From Flavihumibacter solisilvae (GTDB lineage: Bacteria > Bacteroidota > Bacteroidia > Chitinophagales > Chitinophagaceae): a DNA stretch of 64,000 nucleotides. Under the pieces are notes generated by a model. It worked only from the letters and a program-made list of their open reading frames with translations. It did no database searches and was not told the origin of the DNA. The stretch covers positions 62,001 through 126,000 of the forward strand of contig NZ_JSVC01000010.1 of the NCBI RefSeq assembly GCF_000814475.1. Direction: 5' to 3'. Shown here piece by piece: positions 51,594 through 60,667 of this stretch. Numbering within the stretch: the stretch's first letter is position 1; each line of letters opens with the position of its first letter. A program made the position numbers and the translations under genes.

Positions 51594-53003
51594 TTACTGA
51601 TCCCACCAGAGTCGCGATGTAACATCGTCAACCTGGGGTGTATTGGCGCCATTGCGGCTGGTTTCAACTGAGGGGTACACCAGTCTCCTGACGAAGGCTG
51701 ATGTCACTGCGCCCACCGGCATTTTGAAATCGGTATAGTCATAGTCAATACGACGGGCATCATTCCATGTTTCCGGGCTTAAGAACAATGCTTTATATTT
51801 TTCTTCCATGATCCGCTGGAGGGTAAGTCCAGCTTCCCCGACTGCAACCACAGCGCTGGCCAGGTAGGCATCCCGATCTGCGGCGCTTACGCCTAAACGG
51901 TCGAAGTTTGCAGCAATACCTGCGAGGTACGCGTTGTATGCCCTTGTAAGGTCATTGGCCCTGAATGCGGCTTCTGCTTCAATAAATTTCACTTCTTCAT
52001 AAGTAATGATCTGGATCGGGGAATTGTCACCGGAATAATAGCCACCGATCTTCAGGTAACTTTCTTCTTTGTTTGTACCAGTTCCTACGCGACCCTGCCC
52101 GTTTCGTGTTCCCCTGTAGTCACCGAATTGTGTAAGCGAGGCTATTTTGTCGATTCTCTTATCAGTTATGCCAAAAGTGGTACCGTCCATAGCATCAACC
52201 GAGTGTTCCGACAACCATCCACCAAGCAGGTTGCTGGCATTATCGAGAGCTGTCTGGGCCCAGGGGTTGCGGGTGCTGAATGTGGTAATTGCAGCATCAT
52301 CGGAAATGGAAGCATAAGAGGCTTCTACTTCACTGAGTATGGCAGCTGAAGAATATTGCGCTGTTTTGCTCAACCTGTTCATCATGCGTGCCTTTAATGC
52401 ATGTGCAGTCTTTACCCATTTTTCAACATTCCCCTTATGGATAAGATCAGAATTATCAGTGGGCAGATTAATGGTTGATCCTTCTTTTTGCAACAGGGTT
52501 ATTCCTTCATCAAGGTAATTCATGACATCCTGGTAGATCGCCTGTGCATCATCATATTCGGGCCTGATAAATTCACCTGTGAATGCCTGTTCAAAAGGCG
52601 CAGATCCCCATAAGTCATGCAACTGGATAAGGTCCATGGCCTGCAGCACCCTTGCCGCACCCTGGTATTGCGTGGCGCCTCTTTCCCCGCTGAATTTGTA
52701 GAGGTCATAAGCATCACTCAGGTTGTCATATAAGTTCGACCAGGTGTTGCTTGCATCGATGGGTTCATAGATGTCAGTTGCCGATCCCTCTGTAGATGAA
52801 GCAAGGTATTGCACATAATACGAGGTTGTGTTTGAAACACGATACACATTCAATGCTGCATCGTAGGTAACGTTGGCCAATAACCCGTTTAAAGGCGGTG
52901 TTGTCGCCTGGTTTGGATTGGTGTTTATGTCAAGATATTTCTTGCATGATGACAAGCCAAGCACAACTCCTGTCACCAGCATCACTTTATTTAGACTTTT
53001 CAT
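51594..53003 (-). CDS. SusD/RagB-like outer-membrane lipoprotein (SusD-like_2)
   Basis: A 469-residue surface nutrient-binding lipoprotein: signal MKSLNKVMLVTGVVLGLSSC (C20), then KKYLDINTNPNQATTPPLNG, the start typical of the SusD-like_2 branch, and tetratricopeptide-like helices (VKTAHALKARMMNRLSKT; EVKFIEAEAAFRANDLTRAY; IMEEKYKALFLSPETWNDAR). It caps the SusC channel encoded 11 nt upstream in the same direction. The ligand is unknown; no glycosidase or protease gene accompanies the pair. Confidence 0.93.
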   Translation of the reverse strand: MKSLNKVMLVTGVVLGLSSCKKYLDINTNPNQATTPPLNGLLANVTYDAALNVYRVSNTTSYYVQYLASSTEGSATDIYEPIDASNTWSNLYDNLSDAYDLYKFSGERGATQYQGAARVLQAMDLIQLHDLWGSAPFEQAFTGEFIRPEYDDAQAIYQDVMNYLDEGITLLQKEGSTINLPTDNSDLIHKGNVEKWVKTAHALKARMMNRLSKTAQYSSAAILSEVEASYASISDDAAITTFSTRNPWAQTALDNASNLLGGWLSEHSVDAMDGTTFGITDKRIDKIASLTQFGDYRGTRNGQGRVGTGTNKEESYLKIGGYYSGDNSPIQIITYEEVKFIEAEAAFRANDLTRAYNAYLAGIAANFDRLGVSAADRDAYLASAVVAVGEAGLTLQRIMEEKYKALFLSPETWNDARRIDYDYTDFKMPVGAVTSAFVRRLVYPSVETSRNGANTPQVDDVTSRLWWDQ

Positions 53004-53014
53004 AATTTCTCAGA

Positions 53015-56000
53015 TTAAAAGTTGAGATTCAATGTGACCAGATAACTACGTGTGGCGGGATAGGTAAATCCGCTGAATCCATCCTGGTTGCTGGCAGCAT
53101 TAAAACTGGAGCTTTCAGGATCGAAGCCATTGTAGTTGGTAATTATCCAAAGGTTGTTGCCTGTAAGGGAGATTGATGCGCCCTGCACGAAAGACTTTTT
53201 CAACAAGGCTTTAGTGAAATTATATGTCAGGCTAACGTTCCTCAATCGTACCCACGAAGCATCCTGTACGAAGTTTTCGGCGATGCCCCTGTAAACGTTG
53301 CGATAATAACCACCTGTTGTGCCATATTGGCGACCGTCAGGTCCTTGTCCCTGGCCAAGCCAAACCAATTGTGTATTAGGTTGACCATCGGCAGTAACAC
53401 CTTTAAATACCATTGACTCTTCCCTGTTCAGTGTATATGAGGCTATTCCAAATGCTGCCATGAAATTGTCCAACTGGTTAAAGCGGTCCATGCCCTGCTG
53501 CGTATCAAACAGGAATGAAAGGTTGAAATTTTTATAGGTCAGGCTATTACTGATTCCACCAATCCATTTTGGCTGTGAGTTTCCGAGGAGGCGTTGTGTA
53601 AGGTCGCGCTCAGGAAATCCAGCGTTATTTCCAGTTGTGAGGATAACCAGCGGCAGATCAGTTGCTACATGCACGCCGTCGTCTGTTTTATCATCATAAT
53701 ATCTCCTGTATGATGTTCCGTAAAGATTTCCCACGGCAAATCCGGGCACATACTTTTGCGTAACGGAAGATCCTGAATAGCCGAACTGGCTACCCATTAC
53801 GATCTCTTCCAGTCCATCGCGCAGTGAAATAACTTTATTCCTGTTGCGTGAATAGTTTACACTCACGTCCCAGCGGAAATCCCTTGTCTGTACCGGGTTT
53901 GCTGTCAGTCCGAGTTCAATCCCTTTGTTCTCCAGTTCGCCGGAGTTGAGGATAAACTCAGTGTATCCTGTAGCAGGTGAAACAGAAACAGGAATCACCT
54001 GGTCGGTGCTATTAAGTTTGTACCAGGTAAACTCAAGTCCAAGCCTGTTATTCAGGAAACGCAGGTCTGTACCGATCTCCAATGTTTTGGTTTTTTCCGG
54101 CACGAGGTTGATATCACCGCGAGAATCAGACCTGGTCCACAACACCTGCCCGTTGTTCTGCAACACTGATGTACCATAATACGAGTTGGTACGATACGGC
54201 GTGGTGCCTTTACCAATTTCAGATAATGAGGCCCGGACTTTTCCGAATGTCATCCAGGAAGGCATGGTGAACATGTCGCTGAATACATAAGAGAGACTTA
54301 CAGACGGATAGAAGAAACTATTTTTCCCATGTTGCAGGGTAGACGTCCATTCGTTACGGGCTGTTACAGTTAAGAAGAGGAAGTTGTCATAGCTCAAGGT
54401 GGCATCGCCGAAAACACTCACCAATCTTGATTGAGATAAGTACTCGGAGTTTGTCCTGTTCTTGGTATTGTTCAGTGTCAGCAGGTTGGGAATATCCAGC
54501 TCCTGTCCGTCGGCAACGAGTGAATGACTTTTATAATCCTGCACATCGTGACCAGCACGAATAACAGTAGAAAACTTACTGGTCCAGTCATTGCTTGCAG
54601 TGAGGATCAGGTTGGAGTTGATAATCCTGTTGCCGATGCGCTGTTCATTTACAAAACCAAGCCCGTTATCTTCATACGGCACTTCCCCTTCAACCCCGAT
54701 CGGGCCGGGAGCCGTATACCTCCTGAAATCGCTGTAGTAATCGATACCAAGACGATAGTCCACATTCAACCATTTTATCGGTTTGTAGCTAAGCAGGCCA
54801 TTTGCAATAATCCGGTTAACATTATCGCGTAGTTTATTAGTTGCAGTACCATAAATCGGGTTGTTGTTACCGCCATGACTGATCATGGTGCCATCAGGAT
54901 TCATGTAATCCTTCACATTCCACCGGGGAGACCAGTATGTAAGACTTTCATTATACCGGTCTGCATTTGCCCTGTAACCACCTGAGTTGATATAGTTTAT
55001 TGTGGGGCTGAATTGCAGTTTATCACTGAATTTAAATTTCCCATTCAGTCTCACACTGATATTCTTATAATCAGTATTTGGAATAGTGCCTTCCTGCTTA
55101 AAGTAGGAGATGCTGGATGAAAGCAAAGCAGCTTCTGTTCCACCGGACATATTCACACTTGCGCGAAACTGGTTGCCCTGCTGGTAACCCTGTTTATAGT
55201 GGTGGTAAATACGGTCAGGGTGTGTAGGATCAATTGCTTTGGCAGCTTCTGTTGTAGAACCCCATGAAGGCCAGAAGCTTTCCGGATCATAAACGCCACC
55301 TGTTCCCTGGGAGTAGGTCCTTTGCACGTCAGGGAACATATTCACTTCATCAATTCCATAGGAAGTAGTGAAGCCGACGCGCATTTTACCTGCTTTGGCT
55401 GATTTGGTAGTAATCACAACCACACCGTTCGAACCCAGTGATCCATACAGCGCAGTAGCGGCGCCACCCTTGAGAACGGACATCGTTTCAATATCATCAG
55501 GATTGATATCGGCAATCCTGTTTGACATTCCCCTGAGTTCTGACTGGTTACTGCTGCTCACAGATGTGGAGTTGTCGATAACGATACCATCAATCACAAA
55601 AAGCGGTTGGTTATTTGCGGTGGGATCGAGGGAATTGATACCACGGATGATGATCCTTGCTCCCTGGCCTGGTGCACCGCCACCGCTGTTAATCTGAACG
55701 CCTGCAAGTTTACCCTGCATTGCGTTGATAACGTTTGGCTGACGTGCGTTAACAAGTGACTCCCCTTTTACTTCCTGGGCGGAGTAACCAAGGGCACGCT
55801 TTTCCTTCTTCACGCCGAAAGCGGTCACGATCACTTCTTCCATATTATCGCCTTCAGCCAAAGTGACATTGAAGACCGAATTGCTGCCTACGCGTATTTC
55901 CTGTTGCCGGAAACCTGTTGATGAAATTACAAGGGTGGAGTTGGTGCCAGGTACTGAAATACTGAAGTTCCCGTTGGCATCGGTACTTGTTCCCCTCGGA

Positions 56001-56146
56001 CTTCCTTTAAGCAACACGGAAGCAGAGGGAACCGGCTCTCCTTTCGAATTGGCCACCCGGCCGGTCACCTGCCGGTCCTGGGATAAACCTACCAGTGGTA
56101 TGCACATTGATGCAAAGAGGCATACCATGAGCAGTAGTTTTCTCAT
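53015..56146 (-). CDS. SusC/RagA-type TonB-linked outer-membrane receptor
   Basis: A 1043-residue receptor with signal peptide (ending near 23), a CarboxypepD_reg-like domain (about 26-110, VTGRVANSKGEPVPSASVLL), a plug domain (about 120-240, with ARIIIRGINSLDPTANNQPL and VLKGGAATALYGSLGSNGVV) and a 22-strand-type barrel ending in LVTLNLNF. The motif MEEVIVTAFGVKKEKRALGY is classic SusC. Import would be energised by TonB-ExbBD elsewhere. No sigma/anti-sigma pair is adjacent. Confidence 0.95.
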   Translation of the reverse strand: MRKLLLMVCLFASMCIPLVGLSQDRQVTGRVANSKGEPVPSASVLLKGSPRGTSTDANGNFSISVPGTNSTLVISSTGFRQQEIRVGSNSVFNVTLAEGDNMEEVIVTAFGVKKEKRALGYSAQEVKGESLVNARQPNVINAMQGKLAGVQINSGGGAPGQGARIIIRGINSLDPTANNQPLFVIDGIVIDNSTSVSSSNQSELRGMSNRIADINPDDIETMSVLKGGAATALYGSLGSNGVVVITTKSAKAGKMRVGFTTSYGIDEVNMFPDVQRTYSQGTGGVYDPESFWPSWGSTTEAAKAIDPTHPDRIYHHYKQGYQQGNQFRASVNMSGGTEAALLSSSISYFKQEGTIPNTDYKNISVRLNGKFKFSDKLQFSPTINYINSGGYRANADRYNESLTYWSPRWNVKDYMNPDGTMISHGGNNNPIYGTATNKLRDNVNRIIANGLLSYKPIKWLNVDYRLGIDYYSDFRRYTAPGPIGVEGEVPYEDNGLGFVNEQRIGNRIINSNLILTASNDWTSKFSTVIRAGHDVQDYKSHSLVADGQELDIPNLLTLNNTKNRTNSEYLSQSRLVSVFGDATLSYDNFLFLTVTARNEWTSTLQHGKNSFFYPSVSLSYVFSDMFTMPSWMTFGKVRASLSEIGKGTTPYRTNSYYGTSVLQNNGQVLWTRSDSRGDINLVPEKTKTLEIGTDLRFLNNRLGLEFTWYKLNSTDQVIPVSVSPATGYTEFILNSGELENKGIELGLTANPVQTRDFRWDVSVNYSRNRNKVISLRDGLEEIVMGSQFGYSGSSVTQKYVPGFAVGNLYGTSYRRYYDDKTDDGVHVATDLPLVILTTGNNAGFPERDLTQRLLGNSQPKWIGGISNSLTYKNFNLSFLFDTQQGMDRFNQLDNFMAAFGIASYTLNREESMVFKGVTADGQPNTQLVWLGQGQGPDGRQYGTTGGYYRNVYRGIAENFVQDASWVRLRNVSLTYNFTKALLKKSFVQGASISLTGNNLWIITNYNGFDPESSSFNAASNQDGFSGFTYPATRSYLVTLNLNF

Positions 56147-56270
56147 GATCTTGATTTAAGTAGTTAGAATTAGTTGATTACGAAATATACTGCATTAATC
56201 CGGCAGATTCACGCATTCTTTGCAAGTTTCTGCAACATTTTTATGAGTTGCGGGTTAGTATGATGAATTT

Positions 56271-56300
56271 TTGCGCAATGAGGCAATGCCGTTAAATTTG
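56271..56300 (+). promoter_or_regulatory. Promoter of superoxide dismutase: TTG-19 nt-TAAATTTG
   Basis: TTG at 56271-56273, 19-nt spacer, exact -7 box at 56293-56300; 54 nt before the ATG. This is the best-formed promoter in the window along with that of psd. Confidence 0.7.
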
Positions 56301-56354
56301 CTACTCCTTCGCAATTGACCGTTTATTTTTTGAACCAATATAAATTCTGTTCTT

Positions 56355-56963
56355 ATGGCATTCACACTTCCCGCGCTTCCATATGCTCCTGATGCACTGG
56401 AACCGCATTTTGACACATTGACAATGCAGATCCATCATGGAAAGCACCATCAGGCGTATGTTGACAATCTGAATAAAGCGATAGCAGGCACACCGAATGA
56501 AAATAAGTCCATCGAAGAGCTACTGGCATCTGCTGGAACTATTTCTCCGGCGGTAAGGAACAACGGTGGCGGTCATTGGAACCACACTTTTTTCTGGGAA
56601 AGCCTTGCAGCTAATGCTGGAGGCCAGCCTGGCGGAGCATTGGGCGATGCCATCAAAAGCACATTCGGATCCTTTGATGCATTTAAGGAGAAATTTGCCA
56701 ATGCAGGTATGACAAGGTTTGGCAGCGGCTGGGCGTGGCTGTTAGTAAAGGATGGTAAGCTTGAAGTTAGTTCAACGCCGAACCAGGACAACCCGCTGAT
56801 GGATGTGGCAGAAGTGAAAGGGACACCGGTTTTGGGTGTGGATGTATGGGAACATGCCTATTACCTGAAATACCAGAACCGCAGGGCTGAGTATCTTGCT
56901 GCATTCTGGAACGTTATCGATTGGAAGAAGATCGAAGACAGGTTCTCAAAAGTTTCGAAATAA
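56355..56963 (+). CDS. Superoxide dismutase (Mn/Fe family)
   Basis: A 202-residue cytoplasmic enzyme disproportionating superoxide. Metal ligands are visible as H27 ([12 protein letters not shown]), the histidine of [11 protein letters not shown], and D and H of [20 protein letters not shown] and [11 protein letters not shown] resemble the manganese-type second sphere (glycine plus C-terminal glutamine), so Mn or cambialistic use is more likely than strict Fe (inference). It has its own promoter and terminator. Confidence 0.96.
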   Translation: MAFTLPALPYAPDALEPHFDTLTMQIHHGKHHQAYVDNLNKAIAGTPNENKSIEELLASAGTISPAVRNNGGGHWNHTFFWESLAANAGGQPGGALGDAIKSTFGSFDAFKEKFANAGMTRFGSGWAWLLVKDGKLEVSSTPNQDNPLMDVAEVKGTPVLGVDVWEHAYYLKYQNRRAEYLAAFWNVIDWKKIEDRFSKVSK

Positions 56964-56983
56964 TCTGCAAGCATTATCTTTAT

Positions 56984-57015
56984 ACGATCCCGCCGACCCG
57001 CGGGATCGTTGTTTT
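56984..57015 (+). terminator. Rho-independent terminator of superoxide dismutase
   Basis: Perfect 10-bp stem (ACGATCCCGC with GCGGGATCGT), 6-nt loop, followed by TGTTTT; 21 nt after the stop codon. Confidence 0.85.
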
Positions 57016-57026
57016 AAAACTATACC

Positions 57027-57617
57027 ATGAAAAAGATCCTGATCGCAGCTGCAGCCGTTGCAGCATTTGCTGCCTGTTCCACTCCGCCTCAAAAAAAGGT
57101 AGTTGTCATGTCGAGTGGAAAAATGGTGGTAACCGGTGACGCCATTAAACTGGAACCGGGAACGCAGCACAACGAAGAAACTATTACTGTGAACGGTGAT
57201 AAGATCACGGTGAACAGTCCATCCGGTGCAAAAGAATACCCGGTTACTGAACCTGGCAGTTGGTTGCTGAATCTCAAGAACGATACCCTGATCGGAAGTT
57301 ATCAGTCATTTGGCGAGGCCGGATCACGCGAAGGCCGGATTTCGCAGGAGCAGATGCAGGAAAGAATGGATAGCCTGAGCCAGCTTATGACCGGCAGCAA
57401 TGTAAGTGCAGCAAAAAGGAATTATTTTCTTGCACCCGGCGACTTCAAGAAAATCACTTCCGCAGAGAATGCAATAATTGTGGGACCGTTTAAAGGCATG
57501 CCTGCTTCACTTGAGCCGGACAAGAACGGGCAGGTTCCGGAAGTTTACAAGTTCATCACCAATAAGGATGCGAGGGAGACACTGAGTAGAATAGAGAAGA
57601 TGTTGAAAGAGGGATGA
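57027..57617 (+). CDS. Lipoprotein of unknown function
   Basis: A 196-residue lipoprotein with signal MKKILIAAAAVAAFAAC (C17) and a beta-rich first half (VVVMSSGKMVVTGDAIKLEP, ITVNGDKITVNSPSGAKEYP). The central SQEQMQERMDSLSQLM is helical, and the end (ETLSRIEKMLKEG) charged. I recognise no family. The end converges with yidD across 1 nt. Confidence 0.72.
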   Translation: MKKILIAAAAVAAFAACSTPPQKKVVVMSSGKMVVTGDAIKLEPGTQHNEETITVNGDKITVNSPSGAKEYPVTEPGSWLLNLKNDTLIGSYQSFGEAGSREGRISQEQMQERMDSLSQLMTGSNVSAAKRNYFLAPGDFKKITSAENAIIVGPFKGMPASLEPDKNGQVPEVYKFITNKDARETLSRIEKMLKEG

Positions 57618-57618
57618 T

Positions 57619-57849
57619 CTACGGCACCGGATCATGCCCGCTTCCGCCCCAGGGATGGCAGCGGCTGATGCGACGGATAGTAAGCCAGAGCCCTTTGAAC
57701 AATCCATGTTTTTTTAGTGCTTCGAGCCCGTATTGCGAGCAGGATGGTGTGAACCTGCATTTCGGACCAATCAGTGGTGAGATGGTCCACTGGTAAATTC
57801 TTATCAGGGCAATAAAGGGAGAGATCAATATGGTTTTAAGCCAATTCAT
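57619..57849 (-). CDS. yidD: Membrane protein insertion efficiency factor YidD
   Basis: A 76-residue protein from ATG 57849: [20 protein letters not shown], then [20 protein letters not shown] with the three family cysteines, and [14 protein letters not shown]. YidD is an amphipathic inner-membrane-associated protein aiding YidC-mediated insertion. The longer frame to 57909 lies inside rnpA and is rejected. Start overlaps the rnpA stop by 4 nt (ATGA), matching the usual rpmH-rnpA-yidD order. Confidence 0.93.
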   Translation of the reverse strand: MNWLKTILISPFIALIRIYQWTISPLIGPKCRFTPSCSQYGLEALKKHGLFKGLWLTIRRISRCHPWGGSGHDPVP

Positions 57850-58253
57850 GCTGTGCCGGAAATCTGCTTTTGAACACGGGTAAGGGCATTTGCAATTGCA
57901 ACCTGGCATTCTTCAAACCGGGGAAGAGATTTGCCGGTAAAAACAAAAAAGAGATCCAGGTTCTTATCATTCGTGCTCATGGCCTGAGCAAGTGCGTGTT
58001 TCTGCAAACGGTAGGCTTCCCTTGTCAGTCTTTTAATACGGTTACGATCCACTGCTTTTTTAAAGTAACGTTTACCAACACCCACACCAAACAGGGTCTT
58101 TGGAAAATTGGCTGCTGCAGGAACTGCGGGCAGTTCATTTAACCGGAAGTAAACCCGGTACGGAAAAACAGAAATGCTTTTCCCGGTCCGAAAAATTTCA
58201 TCAATCGCACTGCGGTGCCTGAGCCTTTCCTGTTTGCCTAATGAGTTGCTGAT
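57846..58253 (-). CDS. rnpA: Ribonuclease P protein component, non-canonical start
   Basis: Protein subunit of RNase P, maturing tRNA 5' ends. The basic signature [19 protein letters not shown] is clear. The first ATG/GTG/TTG start would be GTG 58085 (79 residues), which drops a conserved N-terminus encoded upstream in the same frame: [20 protein letters not shown], then [12 protein letters not shown]. The frame is open back to a TAA near 58265 and contains no ATG, GTG or TTG; the best-placed candidate is ATC at 58253, giving 135 residues, the normal size. Coordinates use that codon. Either a rare start or an assembly error is implied. Confidence 0.8.
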   Translation of the reverse strand: MSNSLGKQERLRHRSAIDEIFRTGKSISVFPYRVYFRLNELPAVPAAANFPKTLFGVGVGKRYFKKAVDRNRIKRLTREAYRLQKHALAQAMSTNDKNLDLFFVFTGKSLPRFEECQVAIANALTRVQKQISGTA

Positions 58254-58282
58254 AAAAGCCGATTAATTGGAATGTAAATAAA

Positions 58283-58290
58283 CAAAATTA
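58283..58290 (-). promoter_or_regulatory. -7 box TAATTTTG upstream of rnpA
   Basis: Exact TAnnTTTG on the minus strand, 29 nt before the proposed rnpA start. It overlaps the end of the rpmH terminator stem and its T-run, so one sequence may end rpmH and start rnpA. Confidence 0.45.
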
Positions 58291-58323
58291 GCTCCGTTCC
58301 GGTAATCCCGTTACGGAGCTAAT
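58287..58323 (-). terminator. Terminator hairpin after rpmH
   Basis: Perfect 11-bp stem (ATTAGCTCCGT with ACGGAGCTAAT), 15-nt loop, followed on the minus strand by TTTTGTTTATTT; 35 nt after the rpmH stop. Confidence 0.75.
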
Positions 58324-58357
58324 CAGCTATATCTAAGTCCCGCTTCTGCGGAATCAG

Positions 58358-58513
58358 TTACTTGAGTTTGCTTTCAGAAGAAACAGTCAGTTTCTTACGG
58401 CCCTTCGCGCGACGGCTTGCCAGAACTTTACGGCCATTAGCAGTTTGCATGCGCTTGCGAAAACCGTGAACGGTTTTACGACGACGACGGTGTGGTTGAA
58501 ATGTTCTTTTCAT
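58358..58513 (-). CDS. rpmH: Ribosomal protein bL34
   Basis: A 51-residue ribosomal protein: [20 protein letters not shown], then [20 protein letters not shown], the canonical L34 sequence, with a short C-terminal extension [11 protein letters not shown]. The ATG at 58513 is taken; the frame runs open upstream to 58576 but the extra residues are not L34-like. Upstream of rnpA, as in most bacteria. Confidence 0.97.
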   Translation of the reverse strand: MKRTFQPHRRRRKTVHGFRKRMQTANGRKVLASRRAKGRKKLTVSSESKLK

Positions 58514-58638
58514 TTTACAGTTTTTTACTAACCAAAAAAATATCCGCCTGTGGAGAGCCAGGCTTCTGATTTCCAATCACATCGGGCCACCATACCCAAC
58601 TGTGTCGTGAAAGGGACGGCAAAGGTAGGATTATTTTT

Positions 58639-59475
58639 TTATAATTCCACCTGTTCAGCATTAACCGGGGCGCCAAAGAATTTGGTTGCCTGCCGTTCGA
58701 AGTTGCCCGGATCGTCGGTAGTACAAAAGCGGCGTTTCCCCGTTGCGGAAAGCCTTCCCTGGATTTCGGGGTGGCGCTGGAGGTATTCCTGTAAGCTTGC
58801 TGCCACAATTTCGCCCTGCGACAGCACTTCAACCCCGGCCGGAAGATGCTTTCGGATCTTTTCCGCCAGCAGCGGGTAGTGGGTACAGGCCAGCAGCACA
58901 GTGTCGATCTTTTCGTCACTCGACAGGAGTTCGCGGATATTTTTTTCAATAAAATAATCTGCTCCCGCCTGGTCGTGTTCGCCATTTTCCACGAGGGGAA
59001 CCCACATCGGGCAGGCTTCCTGGTAAACTTCCACTTCAGGAAAGAACTTTTCAATCTCGATCCTGTATGACCCGGATGCGACGGTTCCGGCCGTAGCCAG
59101 GATCCCCACTTTATTGGTCCGGGAATAGTTTCCAATAACTTCTGTAGTGGGCCGGATCACGCCAAGCACCCGCCTGTCGGGTGCCAGTGTGGGAAGGTCA
59201 TTCTGCTGAATGGAGCGGAGAGCCTTGGCTGAAGCAGTGTTACATGCCAGCACTACAAGCGGGCATCCTTGTGCGAAAAACCACTTTACTGCTTCAAGCG
59301 TATACCGGTAAACTGTTTCAAAGCTTCGCGTACCATATGGTGAACGGGCATTGTCGCCGAGATACAGGTAATCGTATCCTGGTAATTCGCGGACGATCTC
59401 CTTCATTACGGTCAGTCCGCCGTAACCGGAATCAAACACGCCGATAGGCGCATAGTCATTTTTACTGTTGGACAT
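58639..59475 (-). CDS. murI: Glutamate racemase
   Basis: Makes D-glutamate for peptidoglycan, 278 residues. IGVFDSGYGGLTVMKEI near the start, the first catalytic cysteine in VVLACNTASAKAL and the second in LLACTHYPLL are all present. Start at ATG 59475 (MSNSKNDYAPIG); the frame opens to 59529, but those codons form the terminator hairpin of the upstream ompH gene. Confidence 0.95.
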   Translation of the reverse strand: MSNSKNDYAPIGVFDSGYGGLTVMKEIVRELPGYDYLYLGDNARSPYGTRSFETVYRYTLEAVKWFFAQGCPLVVLACNTASAKALRSIQQNDLPTLAPDRRVLGVIRPTTEVIGNYSRTNKVGILATAGTVASGSYRIEIEKFFPEVEVYQEACPMWVPLVENGEHDQAGADYFIEKNIRELLSSDEKIDTVLLACTHYPLLAEKIRKHLPAGVEVLSQGEIVAASLQEYLQRHPEIQGRLSATGKRRFCTTDDPGNFERQATKFFGAPVNAEQVEL

Positions 59476-59501
59476 AACTGCTGGCTGGTATAAATATAAC
59501 A

Positions 59502-59526
59502 AACGCCGGGATGCTATCCCGGCGTT
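59502..59526 (-). terminator. Rho-independent terminator after the ompH genes
   Basis: Perfect 11-bp GC-rich stem (AACGCCGGGAT with ATCCCGGCGTT), 3-nt loop, then TGTTATATTT on the minus strand; 24 nt after the ompH stop. Ends the bamA-ompH-ompH unit. Confidence 0.8.
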
Positions 59527-59550
59527 CATACAGAGCCTATGAAAAGTATT

Positions 59551-60057
59551 TTACTTAAGTCCGAGTTTCTTCTTAACCAGGGGAAGCAGATCGTCTGCCG
59601 GGGGAGAAACGATCATGTACTCTTTAGGAAACACATGAGTGTAACCGCTTTCTTTTGCAACTGCAGTAACTGCGTCCATTGCTTTCTTCTGGATAGGACC
59701 GCTAAGATCTTCCTGCTTCTTTTGCAGTTCCTGCTGGATACGCTGCTCTTCACCCTGCAGTTCCTGCAGTTTCTTCTGAAGGTCCTGACGCTTTACTGAT
59801 TTAACAGCTTCGGTCATTTTGGAAGAGTCTGTATTGAATTTCTGAATTGCTTCGTTAAGTGCATTTTCTTTGTCCTGTGCACTTTGAATCAGTGCATCTC
59901 TGAACTGGGAAAGGACTGAGTCTGCTTTCTTAGCCTCGGGCATAGAAGCCACGATTTCATTAAAGCTGATATAACCAATTTTGGTCTGTGCCTTCACTGT
60001 GCTGCTAACCATCACCAGCGCCATCGCTACCATGAGGAATGATAAAACTTTTTTCAT
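59551..60057 (-). CDS. OmpH/Skp-family periplasmic chaperone, copy 2
   Basis: A 168-residue exported protein: signal MKKVLSFLMVAMALVMVSSTVKA, then KIGYISFNEIVASMPEAKKA, a long charged coiled coil (about 45-125) and a short C-terminal beta region. Skp-like trimers hold unfolded outer-membrane proteins for BamA. It follows a second ompH gene and bamA; the 68-nt gap between the two ompH genes has no clear promoter. Confidence 0.9.
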   Translation of the reverse strand: MKKVLSFLMVAMALVMVSSTVKAQTKIGYISFNEIVASMPEAKKADSVLSQFRDALIQSAQDKENALNEAIQKFNTDSSKMTEAVKSVKRQDLQKKLQELQGEEQRIQQELQKKQEDLSGPIQKKAMDAVTAVAKESGYTHVFPKEYMIVSPPADDLLPLVKKKLGLK

Positions 60058-60125
60058 GCGATTTTTTGTTACTTAAAAGTTGTTTTAGTTTGGTTTTTAG
60101 TTGTCTTTAAAAAACGCTTTAAATC

Positions 60126-60644
60126 TTATTTAACACCCAATTCCCTCAACACGTCTTCACTCTTGTCAAGCTTGGGGTCGGCAAATATAACAGTAATTCC
60201 TTCACTTTTATCCAAAATAAAGTCATACATCTTGGCCACCGCAATTTTTTGAATTGCCGTATAAACCTTATCCTGTATGGGTTTCACGAGTTCCTGTCTT
60301 TTCTTGAACAGGTCACCTTCGAAGCCAAAGCGTTTCCTCTGAAGCTCACGAACTTCCTTCTCTCTTACAAAAATTTCATCCTCCCGTTTTTTCCGAAGTT
60401 CGTCACTCAGCATAACCTGTTCAGCTTCATAGTCTTTATACATTTTATCGAGAGCTGCCTGCTTTGCGTCGATCTCTTTCTGCCATTGCTCACTGAATTT
60501 GTCAAGGTTTGCCTGGGCATCCCTGTATTCCGGCATTTTGTCCAGGATGAATTTGGTATCGACTACGGCATACCGCTGGGCCTGAACAGCCATTGCTGTT
60601 GCTATAAAAAAACAGAGCGTAATTGCTAATCTTTTCATGAGCAT
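60126..60644 (-). CDS. OmpH/Skp-family periplasmic chaperone, copy 1
   Basis: A 172-residue exported protein with signal KRLAITLCFFIATAMAVQAQ, RYAVVDTKFILDKMPEYRDA and a long coiled coil (about 45-120; KQAALDKMYKDYEAEQVMLS). The start may be the second ATG at 60638. It shares only the family pattern with copy 2 and is less acidic, so the two are old paralogues rather than a recent duplication. It lies 23 nt after bamA. Confidence 0.9.
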   Translation of the reverse strand: MLMKRLAITLCFFIATAMAVQAQRYAVVDTKFILDKMPEYRDAQANLDKFSEQWQKEIDAKQAALDKMYKDYEAEQVMLSDELRKKREDEIFVREKEVRELQRKRFGFEGDLFKKRQELVKPIQDKVYTAIQKIAVAKMYDFILDKSEGITVIFADPKLDKSEDVLRELGVK

Positions 60645-60667
60645 GTATTTGATTTAATTTGAATGCG

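Noticed and set aside
58515-59135. Minus-strand frame of 206 codons
   Set aside because: Out of frame within murI, whose catalytic motifs are intact; translation is rich in P, R and W without pattern.
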